DNA of 64,000 bases, taken from contig CAJURT010000015.1 in the NCBI GenBank assembly GCA_910588875.1, positions 1 to 64,000 on the forward strand, written 5' to 3'. Of the stretch, positions 28,467 through 38,025 are shown in pieces. Each line of letters starts with the position of its first letter. Position 1 is the stretch's first letter. Source of the DNA: an uncultured Lachnospiraceae bacterium. Lineage in GTDB: Bacteria > Bacillota > Clostridia > Lachnospirales > Lachnospiraceae. The position numbers and the translations under genes are program-made. Below the pieces are notes generated by a model, which saw nothing but the letters and a program-made list of their open reading frames with translations, was not told the origin of the DNA and made no database searches.

Positions 28467-28628
28467 CATAGTTTTTAAGGCATGGCCGTCCCTGACAAAA
28501 TGATATAATGCTTATGGCAAGGCAAATGAAGGTTATGGGAATACATTTTCAAGAAAATCATTAAAAATAGTTGAATTTTAACACCTGCAGGTATATACTG
28601 GGTATTATATAGAAGTATGGGAAATAAT

Positions 28629-28658
28629 AACAATACATAAACAGCATTATGTATTGTT
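28629..28658. repeat. Perfect 12-bp inverted repeat AACAATACATAA
   Basis: AACAATACATAA (28629-28640) and TTATGTATTGTT (28647-28658) flank a six-base loop. It could be a secondary terminator of gene 3 or an operator. The flanks are T-rich in both directions. Confidence 0.45.
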
Positions 28659-28687
28659 GCCTTTTATTTATCTCTATTTGAACCAGA

Positions 28688-28722
28688 TAAAACCACCCGG
28701 GCAAGATGCTGCCCGGGTGGTT
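28688..28722 (-). terminator. Intrinsic terminator of giant surface protein 3
   Basis: AACCACCCGGGCA (28691-28703) pairs perfectly with TGCCCGGGTGGTT (28710-28722) and is followed by TTTT on the minus strand. It is a 13-bp GC-rich stem about 65 bases after the stop. Confidence 0.8.
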
Positions 28723-28786
28723 CCTCATTTTTCTTAATCTTATTATCCCATGCACCGCAGATGCATGTTATTGTCTGTCCGTCCTC

Positions 28787-31700
28787 TTAGTCCTCTTCTT
28801 TATTCTTCTTTAGGCTTGCTGCCGAGAAGAACGCCCCGAGACCTGCGATCCCGAACAAGGCCAAAAGCAGTCCGGCATGGCGGCTATCTCCGGTCTTCGG
28901 CAATGCCACCAGCGGCACTTCCATTTCTTCAATCAGTTCTGTTGTCGGTTCACCCGGGAAAGCTGCCAGCGGCACTTCCGGGATGTCGATCGTTGTCGTC
29001 GGACGGGGAGGTGTGCTGCCACCTCCGCCTCCGCCGCCACCTCCGCCTCCTGGCGGGTTGCTGGGAGTATTTGGTGTTTCGGGCGGGTTCTCTGGTGTAT
29101 GTGTATTGGTTATAATAAACTTCGTACCAAGATCCTGCACGGTAGCCTCATACTTCTCGGGCACATTTATTTCTTTTACCGTATAGGTGATGGCTTTACC
29201 GTCTTCATTCACATACAAGTTCTCCCATGTATAAGACCATCCGCTTGCCTGGCTTAATGTCACTGCCTCGCCTACAGCCTCTTCCTTCCCGTCTACTGTC
29301 TTATACAGTTGGACTGTCACAGATTCGGGCCGGATATTGTCTTTATTTTCACTGTCTGCCCATACTTTCTCTACAGTCCTGCTGGTCAGGCCTGGTGTAT
29401 GCACATTCTTAATGTCAAACTCGCCCAGGGCTGAATCATCTTTTGCATAAACCGCGCTATAGTCTTTTACTTCTTCCTCACTGATGGAATAAGTAAGTTC
29501 TTCCCCGTCTTTGCTCCATTTCGGCAAACCAGTAAATTCCCAACTCCAGTTATTTGATTCATCTGGTTTTACCTCCTGGCTAAAGGTTAATCCATTGCTT
29601 GCAGTGAGGGTAACATGGATGCTTTCCGGACGGACTCCGTCGCGGTTATCATCATCATCCCATGTCTTAGAGCCATTGATATCAATCGTCTCGGTATTGA
29701 CATACTCAAATGCTACCTTGGTACTCTCTTCTTCATCCGTACCGCTGTCTTCCTCTGTCTTTCCGATCACTCCCGTTGCCTTGCCGTCCTCTGTGAGCTC
29801 TCCGTTGATATAAACAGCATAATTCTCCCGGCTGTCCTCTGCCTCGGTTATTGTGTAGCCTGTTCCAAGAGGAAGCCCATCAACCATAAATTTCTCACCA
29901 GACTCTATGGTCACCTCAAAGTGCCCTGTATCCTCAATGAGTTGCAGGTCGCCCTTCTTTCCATCCGCATCTTCAATACGGTAAGTGAAAAGGCCATCGC
30001 CTGTATTGGTCAGTTCTACAACAAATGTGAACTTATTGTTGTGGTCACTGTCTGCTGTTTCCCCATATGCCTTCTTGCTTACAGCCAGGCTTCCCGGATT
30101 AGCTTCCTCATCTTTGGTATTGGTAAGTGTAACCCTGTAGAGGCTGTGCATAAGAGAATTCGACACCTTCTCTGCTTCGGATACCTCCGGTTTAAAGCCA
30201 CTGACATTGGCTTCCACAACCGTCCACTCGGTATTCTCACCCAAATTCCCCCAGTAATAATGCCATCCGTTCTCCTCATTTAGGATCTGACGGGCATCTT
30301 TGCGGGTTTCTGTATCCACTACTACAAGTTTTCCGTCTTCGCCCCAGTAAGCCAGGTTGACCAGTACCTGATCCGGATGTTCTTTCAATTCACTTCCATC
30401 CGTATCCTTCCATTCCTTCACAACCTCCAGGGACTTCGTTTCCGTACCAATAATCAAGGTACCATTATTTGCAATGGCAGACCCCGGCTGATGTGACCGG
30501 TTTTCTGTCAAAATAACTGTTGCTTCACGTTCTGCCAGTTCAATCGTTTCCGCCGTCACGTTGCTGCTGATCGCAAAGGATTCCTTTGTGTTTTGGTAAT
30601 AAGGCTTCGGCGCCGGAGTCGTGGAACTCGGTTTGCCTTTCAGCCAGTTATTCTCCCCGCCGCCTAAGGCGAATTCAGAGACATTGGCATATAACCCATG
30701 GCCGTTAAAGCTGATATCCGGGAATTCCGTCCAGGCCACAGAACTCTTATTATTGGTAATTAATGCACCGTCCAGTTCAAAGATCGCCAGCTTTCCGGTT
30801 GGGCAGGAGTACAGCGCCGACTGGCCTGACACACTCGCCGTCCCATAATTGCTATGCATGTAAACATTTTTCATATTCAGGGAACTTCCGGCCCATATAT
30901 GGATACCGCCGCCGCCTGCATAATTAGTTGCTGCCTGTACGCAATCGTTCCCTGTAATCGTGGCGCTGTAAATGTACCCCTCTGACGCATCATATCCGCC
31001 CCAGTCGCTTCCGATACAGATACCGCCGCCCTGGAACCCGGCAATATTGTTTTCGATTAACGGGTTGCCTGACTCCATCCTTAATGTGCCGCTGTTTTTG
31101 ACCAGGATACCGCCGCCATTGCCGGTAGTCGCCACATTGCCGGAAATGGTTCCTCCGGTGATGACCGCCTTGGTTCCATGCTGCCATGCCATAGCGCTGC
31201 CGAATACATAGATACCGCCGCCTTCCTTTGCACGGTTGTTCCGGATAGTGCCACCTGTCATATAGAAGGTTGCATGATTGGAACCATTGTAGCTGTTTCC
31301 GTGGACGGCAACCGCACCGCCGCTTTTATCTACATTATTGGCATTTTCTAAAATGGTTTCACCAGCAATGGTCAAGGTAGCGTTAAGGCCACATTCGACC
31401 ATTGCACTGTCTGTCTCAATCCCACAGCCGTCAACATGCGCCCCGTTGAAAGTAACGCTTTCTCCGCCTTTGACAGAGAGCATATGTCCGCTCTGGAATG
31501 TCTTATAACGCATATAGGTTACATTTGTATCTGCCAGATACGGGTCATCTTCCTTGGTAAGGGTTACTGTGCTGCAGATATAGACCTTCCCGCTTGCCCC
31601 ATCCTTCTTTGCGGCTTCATAGGCATCCTTTAAGGTGGTGCAAAGCCCATTGGCCTCTGTCAGCTTTTCCCCATGCCCGTTGCCGTTTTCGTCGGTGAGC

Positions 31701-34700
31701 CAGACGTATAACTCCGTTTTCTTTGCCGGATCCAGATAGACATCTTTACTGTCAACGCAATCTTCTTTCGTCAGCTTGGATTCTTGGTAATTGTAGTAGC
31801 CTCTGGAAGTATTCTTAGTCTCAACATTGGAGTCCCCGCCGTTTACCAGCGTATACTCATCCATGCCTACCATTATCACATGATTATCAAATCCGGTCTT
31901 TTTAATATTGCTGTCCATGTTGAAGAACAAAAATTCATCTGATACATGGGCACTGGTACCAGCAACGGCATTGTCGTCCCTGGCAGTGTTTCCATAAACC
32001 TTCGTCCCATCCGTGATCACGATGGATGGCTTATTCGCCGCGGTAAGTGTACTGGTTCCTGTGTCAATGGCAACGCCGCCGCCCTGTGATGCTTCATTAT
32101 TGGCAATGATAACATCCCCAAAGCTTATGGTTTTGGCCTTTTTCTTAAGGGCATAGACACCACCGCCTTTTCCGCCGGCTATTGTATTATCTGTGATAAC
32201 GGTGCCCCCGCCAATTTCCAGATCCTCCGGCGATTCGTCACAGATTCCGCCGCCTACGGTAGACGGTGCTTTTGTCAGGCTGTTGCCGGTAATCGTACAT
32301 CCATTGATGGTAAGCTTTTTACCGGAAGTGCCATTATAGATAGCAGCCCCCCGGTTATATGCAGTGTTGTTTGTAAACATACTGTCATTGACCGTCATCT
32401 CTGAGTTGTTTGCAAATATAGCACCGCCATATCCTTTTGCGCTATTTTCTGAAAACGTGGTTTTGTCAATCGTCACGTTACTGTACGCGATATAAAGCCC
32501 TGCACCATGGGTCTCCGCTATGTTTTTGGAAATGGCGCCCCCGTTTATTTTTACATTGGCTTTTGCCGCAGCTGTTCCGCCCACATAGACACCGCCGCCG
32601 TAAGAACCAACGGTATTTCCGGTGATCTCGCCGCCATTCATGGTGAAATCCGTTTTTTCTACAGAAACGCCGCCGCCATACCGTGTGCCGCTCTTTTTAT
32701 TGAGGTTCTGGGCAATGGTACCGCCGTTCATGACAAATCCTTCACCGCCGACAACGGCGATTCCTCCGCCATATGCAGCAGAACTTCCTCCGATATAGCC
32801 TTTCTGGACTGTTCCCGAATTCATCACCAGGCTGCCGTCCTGAACCAGGATAGCGCCGCCCCGGGTTTTATTGACTGTCTCATATAATGGATAGGATGTG
32901 TTTCCGTTCCCCTCGATGGTGGGGCCTTCGGCACCCTCTTCACCAATAACCAGATGGCTGTTTGTCGCGGTAATGGTCCGGTATTTGTTATTGCCGTTCG
33001 TTACCCGTCCAAGCCCCAGCTTATCATACTCACTGCCGCTAATAGAAACGCCGCTGATTTTACCGTCCCCGACCAAAGCCAAAGTACTGTTGGAAACCGT
33101 AATGATAGAACCCACTCCGGTAGTTGAGTAGTTGTTCTTGCTTAGCCATGTCTGCCCGTTGGTATCAATAATAATAGTTTTATCGGTTATGGTTACGTTT
33201 TCTGCTATTGCTTTCTTTAATACAATAGTATCCCCATCCCCTGCAGCATCAATTGCCTCCTGCATGGTTGCAAACCCATTTTCCCCGTTGGTTGCCGCTG
33301 CCGCCACATCCGATGTGACCACATACACGGAAAAGCTGTCTGCCTGGAATTCCATCTCTGTTTCTTTCCCGCTGTCAACCGATGTCATTACCCGGGCATC
33401 CTCATTTTCCGGCAAATGCACTACAGAAAGCCCGGTTACCTCCTGGCTGGCCGCATCCTTTGCAACCGCAGACGATTTAAACCGTATATTGACGGAAACC
33501 GTCTCTGCCGGTTCAACCTCTTCCCCGGATCCCTTAGAGACAAAGGAAATGTCGAAAGCCCGGATTCCTGCTACCACGCGGTCAGCAGTTAATGCTTCGT
33601 TCGCCTGGTCTGCATATGCTTTTAATTCCGTTTCATTTTCAATCTCGGATACCTGCAGTTCCACTTCCTCAGCAAATGCCTTATCCGGCACATCTACCGT
33701 GAAGACTGCATCATCTGTCTCAGCTGTGTAGACAGCAGCCGGGATAATATCCTCCTCTTCTGCCATCTCAATCTCGATTGACAGGTCTTCTGCCACGCCT
33801 TCTGCTACATAAACATAAGCGTAGCCGCCCCAGTCCGAAGCGCTGGCCAGCCCGGATACCTCTGCCTGCTCCAGTTCCTCCCCGTTGGCATAGACCCCTA
33901 AAATCTCATAGCCCTCTTCCGGCTCCACGGCAAAGTACAGGTTCTCCCCGTCTGCCACGCTCTCGGCCCCCTTCACGGATGCTGCCTCAAACGGGTTGAC
34001 AGTATAATCTACAAAGAAAGCATTTTCCTCGCCCTCTGCAATAATCCCTTCAATGTCCTCCCATGCCACTTTCACTGCCTTGGCATTGACATTGTCCAGG
34101 ATCGTCACCGTGTCAAAAGCCTTCCCTTCCAGCGTGCCTAAGAACTCGATCTCGTCATCCTCCAGCATCTGGCCTTCCATCTCGATCCGGTCAGACCCAT
34201 TGCCGCCGTCCGTGCTATCGTCACCGGTCTCGGTCTCGTCGGCAATGCCCTCCTCCGGCTCGTCTGCCCCGCTGCTATCGCCCTGGCTTTCTGCCGGGGT
34301 CTCTTCTGCCGCGCTGCTTTCCTCCAAGCCGCTTCCGTCCTCAGATCCCTCGCTTCCCGGCTCCTCTTCTGATTCAGGCTCGGATTCGTCGGTTTCCTCA
34401 TCCGCAGCCCCGTCCCCGTCTCCGGCCTCCGTGCTTTCTGTCTCTTCCTCCGGCTCGGCTTCCGTCTCCGACTCGGTTTCGGCCTCGGTTTCTTCTTCTG
34501 CCTCTGTCTCGGCTTCTGTCTCTGGTTCAGTCTCCGGCTCTGCTTCGGTTTCCGGTTCCACCTCAGCTTCGGTTTCTGGTTCTGCTTCCGGCTCTTCCTC
34601 AGCCAGGACGTTTCCGTCTTCCCCGCCCAAATCATCCAGGGAAACAGCCACGACAGCCGCCTCATGGCGTGACAGGCTCAGCAGTTCCCCGTCAGCGTCA

Positions 34701-35620
34701 TCTGCTTCCTCAGCCTCGGCTTCTGTCTCTGGTTCAGTCTCCGGCTCTGCTTCAGTTTCGGTCTCAGCTTCAGTTTCAGCCTCGGTTTCCGGTTCTGCTT
34801 CTGTCTCAGCCTCTGTTTCTATCCCTGCTTCAGAGCCCTCCTCAGCTTCCGTGCTTCCCGGCTCCTCTGGGAGGGTAGCGTCGCCTTCTGCTTCCGGCTC
34901 CTGGGTCTCGGCCTCTGTCGCCTCTTCCCCGCTTCCGTCAGCAGCGCTGCTCTCCCCGGATTCGCCTGTTGCTTCCTCCGGCTCGCCGGCATCCTCTGTG
35001 CCTGCGGTATCTTCCTCGGCTTTTGTCCCTTCCTCAGCCCCGGCCGTCTCCTTGTCTCCCACGACCTCTGCCTTCGGCTGGTCTGCCACGTCATTAATCA
35101 TATCCGACGCCTCATAGTTCTCCGCATATGCGGCGTCCTCGTCCTCTATGTTCTTCGTGTTCGGGTTCACCGTCACACCTTTGGTCTCATACCCGTCGAT
35201 GTTCACACGGTAGTCCACCACCATCTCGCTCTCGTTCTCAAACAGGAAGACCACGTCTTTCGTCCCTGCATTGTAGAATACCTGCACGGATGCCCCTTCC
35301 GGCGCATAGCTGGAATCGATGTCTAAGTCCAGTTCATAGACCTTGCCTTCCTTCGTCCCCAAAAGCTTCTCGTACTTGTTCTTGATGCTCTTCCTGGATG
35401 CTGCCAGCTGCAATGAGGAGAGTTTAAACACTTCCCCCTGCTCCTCTGCCTCCCGGATGGCCTTGCGGAGTTCTCCCCCATCCACCAGGAACAGGGCGTT
35501 CTCTGACTCCCCCGCCGCGAATACGGTGCCCAGGTTGCCGCCTACGTTCGTGGCCACCATCGCCAGCGTCAGCATAAAGGCTATCAAGCGTCGGTAGTTC
35601 CTGCGAATTTGATTCCACAT
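28787..35620 (-). CDS. Giant LPKTG cell-wall-anchored surface protein 3 (2277 aa)
   Basis: This is the largest of the three paralogues. A signal peptide (MWNQIRRNYRRLIAFML, about 1-36) and an N-terminal domain very close to that of protein 2 are followed by the acidic tract (about 195-525). The tract has runs such as ETEAEPETEAETEAET and the insert SRHEAAVVAVSLDDL. Middle blocks include DAVFTVDVPDKAF, then the beta-helix (about 805-1717, with repeats like GGGIYVFGSA). The stalk has four domains: CnaB-like LEVVKEWKDTDG (1725), DUF7601-like LAVSKKAYGE (1843), CnaB-like INGSKTWDDDDNRDG (1977) and TVEKVWADSENKDN (2077). The linker has eleven glycines in a row before STPPRPTTT, then LPKTGDSRHAG, a helix and KNKEED. 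CnaB domains often hold Lys-Asn/Asp isopeptide bonds that stiffen the stalk. Confidence 0.9.
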   Translation of the reverse strand: MWNQIRRNYRRLIAFMLTLAMVATNVGGNLGTVFAAGESENALFLVDGGELRKAIREAEEQGEVFKLSSLQLAASRKSIKNKYEKLLGTKEGKVYELDLDIDSSYAPEGASVQVFYNAGTKDVVFLFENESEMVVDYRVNIDGYETKGVTVNPNTKNIEDEDAAYAENYEASDMINDVADQPKAEVVGDKETAGAEEGTKAEEDTAGTEDAGEPEEATGESGESSAADGSGEEATEAETQEPEAEGDATLPEEPGSTEAEEGSEAGIETEAETEAEPETEAETEAETETEAEPETEPETEAEAEEADDADGELLSLSRHEAAVVAVSLDDLGGEDGNVLAEEEPEAEPETEAEVEPETEAEPETEPETEAETEAEEETEAETESETEAEPEEETESTEAGDGDGAADEETDESEPESEEEPGSEGSEDGSGLEESSAAEETPAESQGDSSGADEPEEGIADETETGDDSTDGGNGSDRIEMEGQMLEDDEIEFLGTLEGKAFDTVTILDNVNAKAVKVAWEDIEGIIAEGEENAFFVDYTVNPFEAASVKGAESVADGENLYFAVEPEEGYEILGVYANGEELEQAEVSGLASASDWGGYAYVYVAEGVAEDLSIEIEMAEEEDIIPAAVYTAETDDAVFTVDVPDKAFAEEVELQVSEIENETELKAYADQANEALTADRVVAGIRAFDISFVSKGSGEEVEPAETVSVNIRFKSSAVAKDAASQEVTGLSVVHLPENEDARVMTSVDSGKETEMEFQADSFSVYVVTSDVAAAATNGENGFATMQEAIDAAGDGDTIVLKKAIAENVTITDKTIIIDTNGQTWLSKNNYSTTGVGSIITVSNSTLALVGDGKISGVSISGSEYDKLGLGRVTNGNNKYRTITATNSHLVIGEEGAEGPTIEGNGNTSYPLYETVNKTRGGAILVQDGSLVMNSGTVQKGYIGGSSAAYGGGIAVVGGEGFVMNGGTIAQNLNKKSGTRYGGGVSVEKTDFTMNGGEITGNTVGSYGGGVYVGGTAAAKANVKINGGAISKNIAETHGAGLYIAYSNVTIDKTTFSENSAKGYGGAIFANNSEMTVNDSMFTNNTAYNRGAAIYNGTSGKKLTINGCTITGNSLTKAPSTVGGGICDESPEDLEIGGGTVITDNTIAGGKGGGVYALKKKAKTISFGDVIIANNEASQGGGVAIDTGTSTLTAANKPSIVITDGTKVYGNTARDDNAVAGTSAHVSDEFLFFNMDSNIKKTGFDNHVIMVGMDEYTLVNGGDSNVETKNTSRGYYNYQESKLTKEDCVDSKDVYLDPAKKTELYVWLTDENGNGHGEKLTEANGLCTTLKDAYEAAKKDGASGKVYICSTVTLTKEDDPYLADTNVTYMRYKTFQSGHMLSVKGGESVTFNGAHVDGCGIETDSAMVECGLNATLTIAGETILENANNVDKSGGAVAVHGNSYNGSNHATFYMTGGTIRNNRAKEGGGIYVFGSAMAWQHGTKAVITGGTISGNVATTGNGGGILVKNSGTLRMESGNPLIENNIAGFQGGGICIGSDWGGYDASEGYIYSATITGNDCVQAATNYAGGGGIHIWAGSSLNMKNVYMHSNYGTASVSGQSALYSCPTGKLAIFELDGALITNNKSSVAWTEFPDISFNGHGLYANVSEFALGGGENNWLKGKPSSTTPAPKPYYQNTKESFAISSNVTAETIELAEREATVILTENRSHQPGSAIANNGTLIIGTETKSLEVVKEWKDTDGSELKEHPDQVLVNLAYWGEDGKLVVVDTETRKDARQILNEENGWHYYWGNLGENTEWTVVEANVSGFKPEVSEAEKVSNSLMHSLYRVTLTNTKDEEANPGSLAVSKKAYGETADSDHNNKFTFVVELTNTGDGLFTYRIEDADGKKGDLQLIEDTGHFEVTIESGEKFMVDGLPLGTGYTITEAEDSRENYAVYINGELTEDGKATGVIGKTEEDSGTDEEESTKVAFEYVNTETIDINGSKTWDDDDNRDGVRPESIHVTLTASNGLTFSQEVKPDESNNWSWEFTGLPKWSKDGEELTYSISEEEVKDYSAVYAKDDSALGEFDIKNVHTPGLTSRTVEKVWADSENKDNIRPESVTVQLYKTVDGKEEAVGEAVTLSQASGWSYTWENLYVNEDGKAITYTVKEINVPEKYEATVQDLGTKFIITNTHTPENPPETPNTPSNPPGGGGGGGGGGGSTPPRPTTTIDIPEVPLAAFPGEPTTELIEEMEVPLVALPKTGDSRHAGLLLALFGIAGLGAFFSAASLKKNKEED

Positions 35621-35655
35621 ACTCACTCTCTCCTTTTCTTTTATGATCTATCATG

Positions 35656-35675
35656 AACGCTTCTTTTGTGAAACG
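35656..35675 (-). promoter_or_regulatory. Direct CGTT repeats, 16 bases apart, upstream of giant gene 3
   Basis: On the minus strand CGTTTCA (35669-35675) and CGTTCA (starting at 35659) are 16 bases apart, about 36 bases before the ATG. Spacing and sequence match the pair before gene 2, while the bases between differ. That supports a shared binding site. Confidence 0.4.
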
Positions 35676-35707
35676 TAATTTCCATACACTCCCACTTTTC
35701 TTAAGTA

Positions 35708-35755
35708 TAAAAAAATTGTAACACTTCATCCGTTACATGAAGCGTTACAATTTTT
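35708..35755 (-). terminator. Intrinsic terminator of the SARP regulator gene
   Basis: AAAAATTGTAAC-A-CTTCAT (35711-35729) pairs with ATGAAG-C-GTTACAATTTTT (35737-35755), leaving one mismatch. A T tract follows on the minus strand. It separates the regulator from giant gene 3. Confidence 0.75.
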
Positions 35756-35788
35756 GGCGTTTTTATCAAAAAATAACTATGTATTATC

Positions 35789-37072
35789 TTATTCCGTTCT
35801 TCCTTGGCTCTCCTCCCCCGGAAGCACCGGGGAGTGGAAAAAATGCACCTGGTACCGTCTCATCCCCGGGCAGTTCCGGAACCGGCTCTCAATCCGGGAA
35901 AATATCCGGCCATAGTCCTCCTGCCTGGCTCCGGCCAAAAGAGCCAGGTACTGGTTCTTCTGATAGCGGGTGTAAATGTCCGTCCTCTGCAGGCATGACC
36001 CGACTGCCTCTCCCAGGCACGACATCACCTGCTCCAGGATCCCGTCTTCCTCCTCCGGTATGATTTGGCCCGATTTCTTTGTAACCGAACACAGCATCAG
36101 GCAATGCGGCTGATCCGTCCGGTTCAGCCTCCGCATCTCGTAGCGGTATATCCAGGCAAAGGCCAGGTAATCACAGCACAGCCCTCCGGCTATACCGCCG
36201 GGTTCCTTTAGTTCGTCACGGATCTCCGCTAAGTCCCGGGAGGATCCCTTGATCTTGGCATTGATCTTGCGAACCCTTCCCATCAGTTCTTTAGAAGGGC
36301 GGATCCCCATCTCATCCGCCAGAAACCGCATGAACTGCTCCGCTACCTCATGGGCCTCCTTCCAGTGCCCCATCCCCATCAGGGCATCCAATTCCCCGAT
36401 ATACCATTCCTCATAAGGGTACAGGTGTGCCGCCTTGCGGACAACAGTGAGGACTTTATCGTATTGCCCTTCTTCCGAAAACACCTGCATGCTGGTGCGG
36501 ACACACTGGAAATATAGTTCCTGGTAATAAATCTGGTTCTCCGCAGCCCAGAGTTCTGAGGTCAGATCCGTCAGCAGTTCTCCCTCATACAGGTGGCAGG
36601 CCTCCAAAAGCAGCTTTTTCTGCTCTTCGCTTACCGGACCCCTGCTGTTTCCGTGCCGTTCCTGCCTGTTCCCGGATCCCTGGGTTTTTAAGGCACGGAC
36701 GGCGGCCAGTTCAAACATCCTGGCATCTACCTGGATATCCATCCCTTCCGGCATCCACCGGAAAACCCCCTTATCATTCAACTGGTCGTCCTTCGTCATC
36801 AGCCCCGCGGCAATCAGCTGCCGCTTAAGCCGGAATGCCACCACCCTGAGCCGCCCGGAATCATTGTCTGCTTCCTCCCCGTACAGCAGTTCCAGCACCT
36901 TCCTCCTCGGGATCCCTTCCTCCCCGTACAACAGCATCAGGATGAAAAGGTTCATCGTCTTGCTGAACATACTGCCGGGAAGCTTCATCCGCTCCCCATT
37001 CAGGGCAATCCAGAAATCACCCATCATATGCACGGACAGGACATTTTTCCCGCTGTTTTTTGTCCCTGCCAT
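35789..37072 (-). CDS. SARP/BTAD-family transcriptional regulator with degenerate GGDEF-like C-terminus
   Basis: This 427-residue regulator has an OmpR-like winged helix (about 12-115, with TMNLFILMLLYGEEGIPRRK and RLRVVAFRLKRQL). A bacterial transcriptional activation (BTAD) TPR region follows (about 120-275, LYPYEEWYIGELDALMGMG). It is interrupted by a polar insert QGSGNRQERHGNSRG. The C-terminal ~130 residues (CLMLCSVTK ... DIYTRYQKNQYLALLAGAR) follow the strand-helix order of a diguanylate cyclase. The GGDEF signature is replaced by QKNQY, so it is probably a non-catalytic sensor. The ATG follows GGGAGGTGA. It lies 33 bases after metA on the same strand and upstream of the giant surface genes, its likely targets. 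Confidence 0.82.
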   Translation of the reverse strand: MAGTKNSGKNVLSVHMMGDFWIALNGERMKLPGSMFSKTMNLFILMLLYGEEGIPRRKVLELLYGEEADNDSGRLRVVAFRLKRQLIAAGLMTKDDQLNDKGVFRWMPEGMDIQVDARMFELAAVRALKTQGSGNRQERHGNSRGPVSEEQKKLLLEACHLYEGELLTDLTSELWAAENQIYYQELYFQCVRTSMQVFSEEGQYDKVLTVVRKAAHLYPYEEWYIGELDALMGMGHWKEAHEVAEQFMRFLADEMGIRPSKELMGRVRKINAKIKGSSRDLAEIRDELKEPGGIAGGLCCDYLAFAWIYRYEMRRLNRTDQPHCLMLCSVTKKSGQIIPEEEDGILEQVMSCLGEAVGSCLQRTDIYTRYQKNQYLALLAGARQEDYGRIFSRIESRFRNCPGMRRYQVHFFHSPVLPGEESQGRTE

Positions 37073-37104
37073 ATGTCCGTCACCTCCCCATGCCGCCTTT
37101 TGCC

Positions 37105-38025
37105 CTACTCCTCATCCACCTCCAAAATATAGTCCGTCGTCTGGTACACATAATAATTCAGCCAGTTCGCATAGAGGGTATTGCACACGTTGCGCCAGCT
37201 AAGCACCGGCCGGCCGAACGGGTCATTATCTTCATAATAATTGCAAGGCACCTCCGGCGAAAGCCCCTTCTTAATATCCCGGTGGTATTCATTATTCAAA
37301 GTCATCCTGTCATATTCCGGATGGCCCTGCACAAAAATCTGGCTTCCATCCTCACGGATGGCCAGCAAAACCCCTGCCTCCCGCGACTCTGCCAGGATAT
37401 TCAGTTCCGGGATCCGTTCCAAATCCCGGCGGCGCACCTCTGTATACCGGGAATGCGGCGCCATGATATAGTCGTCCATCCCCCGCACCAACGGCACCTT
37501 ATGGTGCAGAACCTGATGCTGGTAAATACCGGAAAGCTTCTTCTCCCTCTTGTACTTGGGGATCCCGTAATGGTAGTACAGCCCTGCCTGTGCCCCCCAG
37601 CAGATATGCAGCGTGGAATGGACATGGGTCTTCGTCCATCCCATGATCCCCTTTAACTCCTCCCAGTAATTGACCTCCTCATATTCCAGGTTCTCCACCG
37701 GCGCGCCGGTGATAATCATCCCGTCAAACTTGTTCCGGCGGATCTCTTCAAAGGACACATAGAACTTGTTTAGGTGGCTGGCTGAGGTGTTCTTTGACAC
37801 ATGGGTGGACAGCATCAAAAACGTGCAGTCCACCTGAAGCGGCGTGTTGGAAAGGGCACGCAGAAGCTGGGTCTCCGTCTCCTCCTTGACCGGCATCAGG
37901 TTAAGGATCAGGATCTGCAGCGGCCGGATATCCTGGCTCAGCGCCCGCTTCTCATCCATCACAAATATATTTTCCGACTCCAGGATCGCCCTGGCCGGCA
38001 GGTCATTTTGTACTTTAATCGGCAT
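37105..38025 (-). CDS. metA: Homoserine O-acetyltransferase (MetA/MetAA family)
   Basis: This enzyme acylates homoserine in the first committed step of methionine synthesis. The 306-residue protein has the nucleophile Cys142 in LHICWGAQAG and His235/Glu237 in FVQGHPEYD. Residue 111, in TGAPVENLEYEEV, is Glu. In this family Glu111 goes with acetyl-CoA use and Gly111 with succinyl-CoA, so the product is likely O-acetylhomoserine despite the common succinyltransferase label. The ATG at 38025 follows GGAGGG and overlaps the end of ligA by 11 bases. Confidence 0.94.
   Translation of the reverse strand: MPIKVQNDLPARAILESENIFVMDEKRALSQDIRPLQILILNLMPVKEETETQLLRALSNTPLQVDCTFLMLSTHVSKNTSASHLNKFYVSFEEIRRNKFDGMIITGAPVENLEYEEVNYWEELKGIMGWTKTHVHSTLHICWGAQAGLYYHYGIPKYKREKKLSGIYQHQVLHHKVPLVRGMDDYIMAPHSRYTEVRRRDLERIPELNILAESREAGVLLAIREDGSQIFVQGHPEYDRMTLNNEYHRDIKKGLSPEVPCNYYEDNDPFGRPVLSWRNVCNTLYANWLNYYVYQTTDYILEVDEE

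Larger units (their letters stand above)
28406..28786. other. Control region between giant surface genes 3 and 2
   Basis: These 381 bases contain the leader and promoter of gene 2 (right to left), a paired-repeat motif at 28447-28466, an inverted repeat at 28629-28658 and the terminator of gene 3 at 28688-28722. No open frame of note is present. It is AT-rich compared with the genes. Confidence 0.6.
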
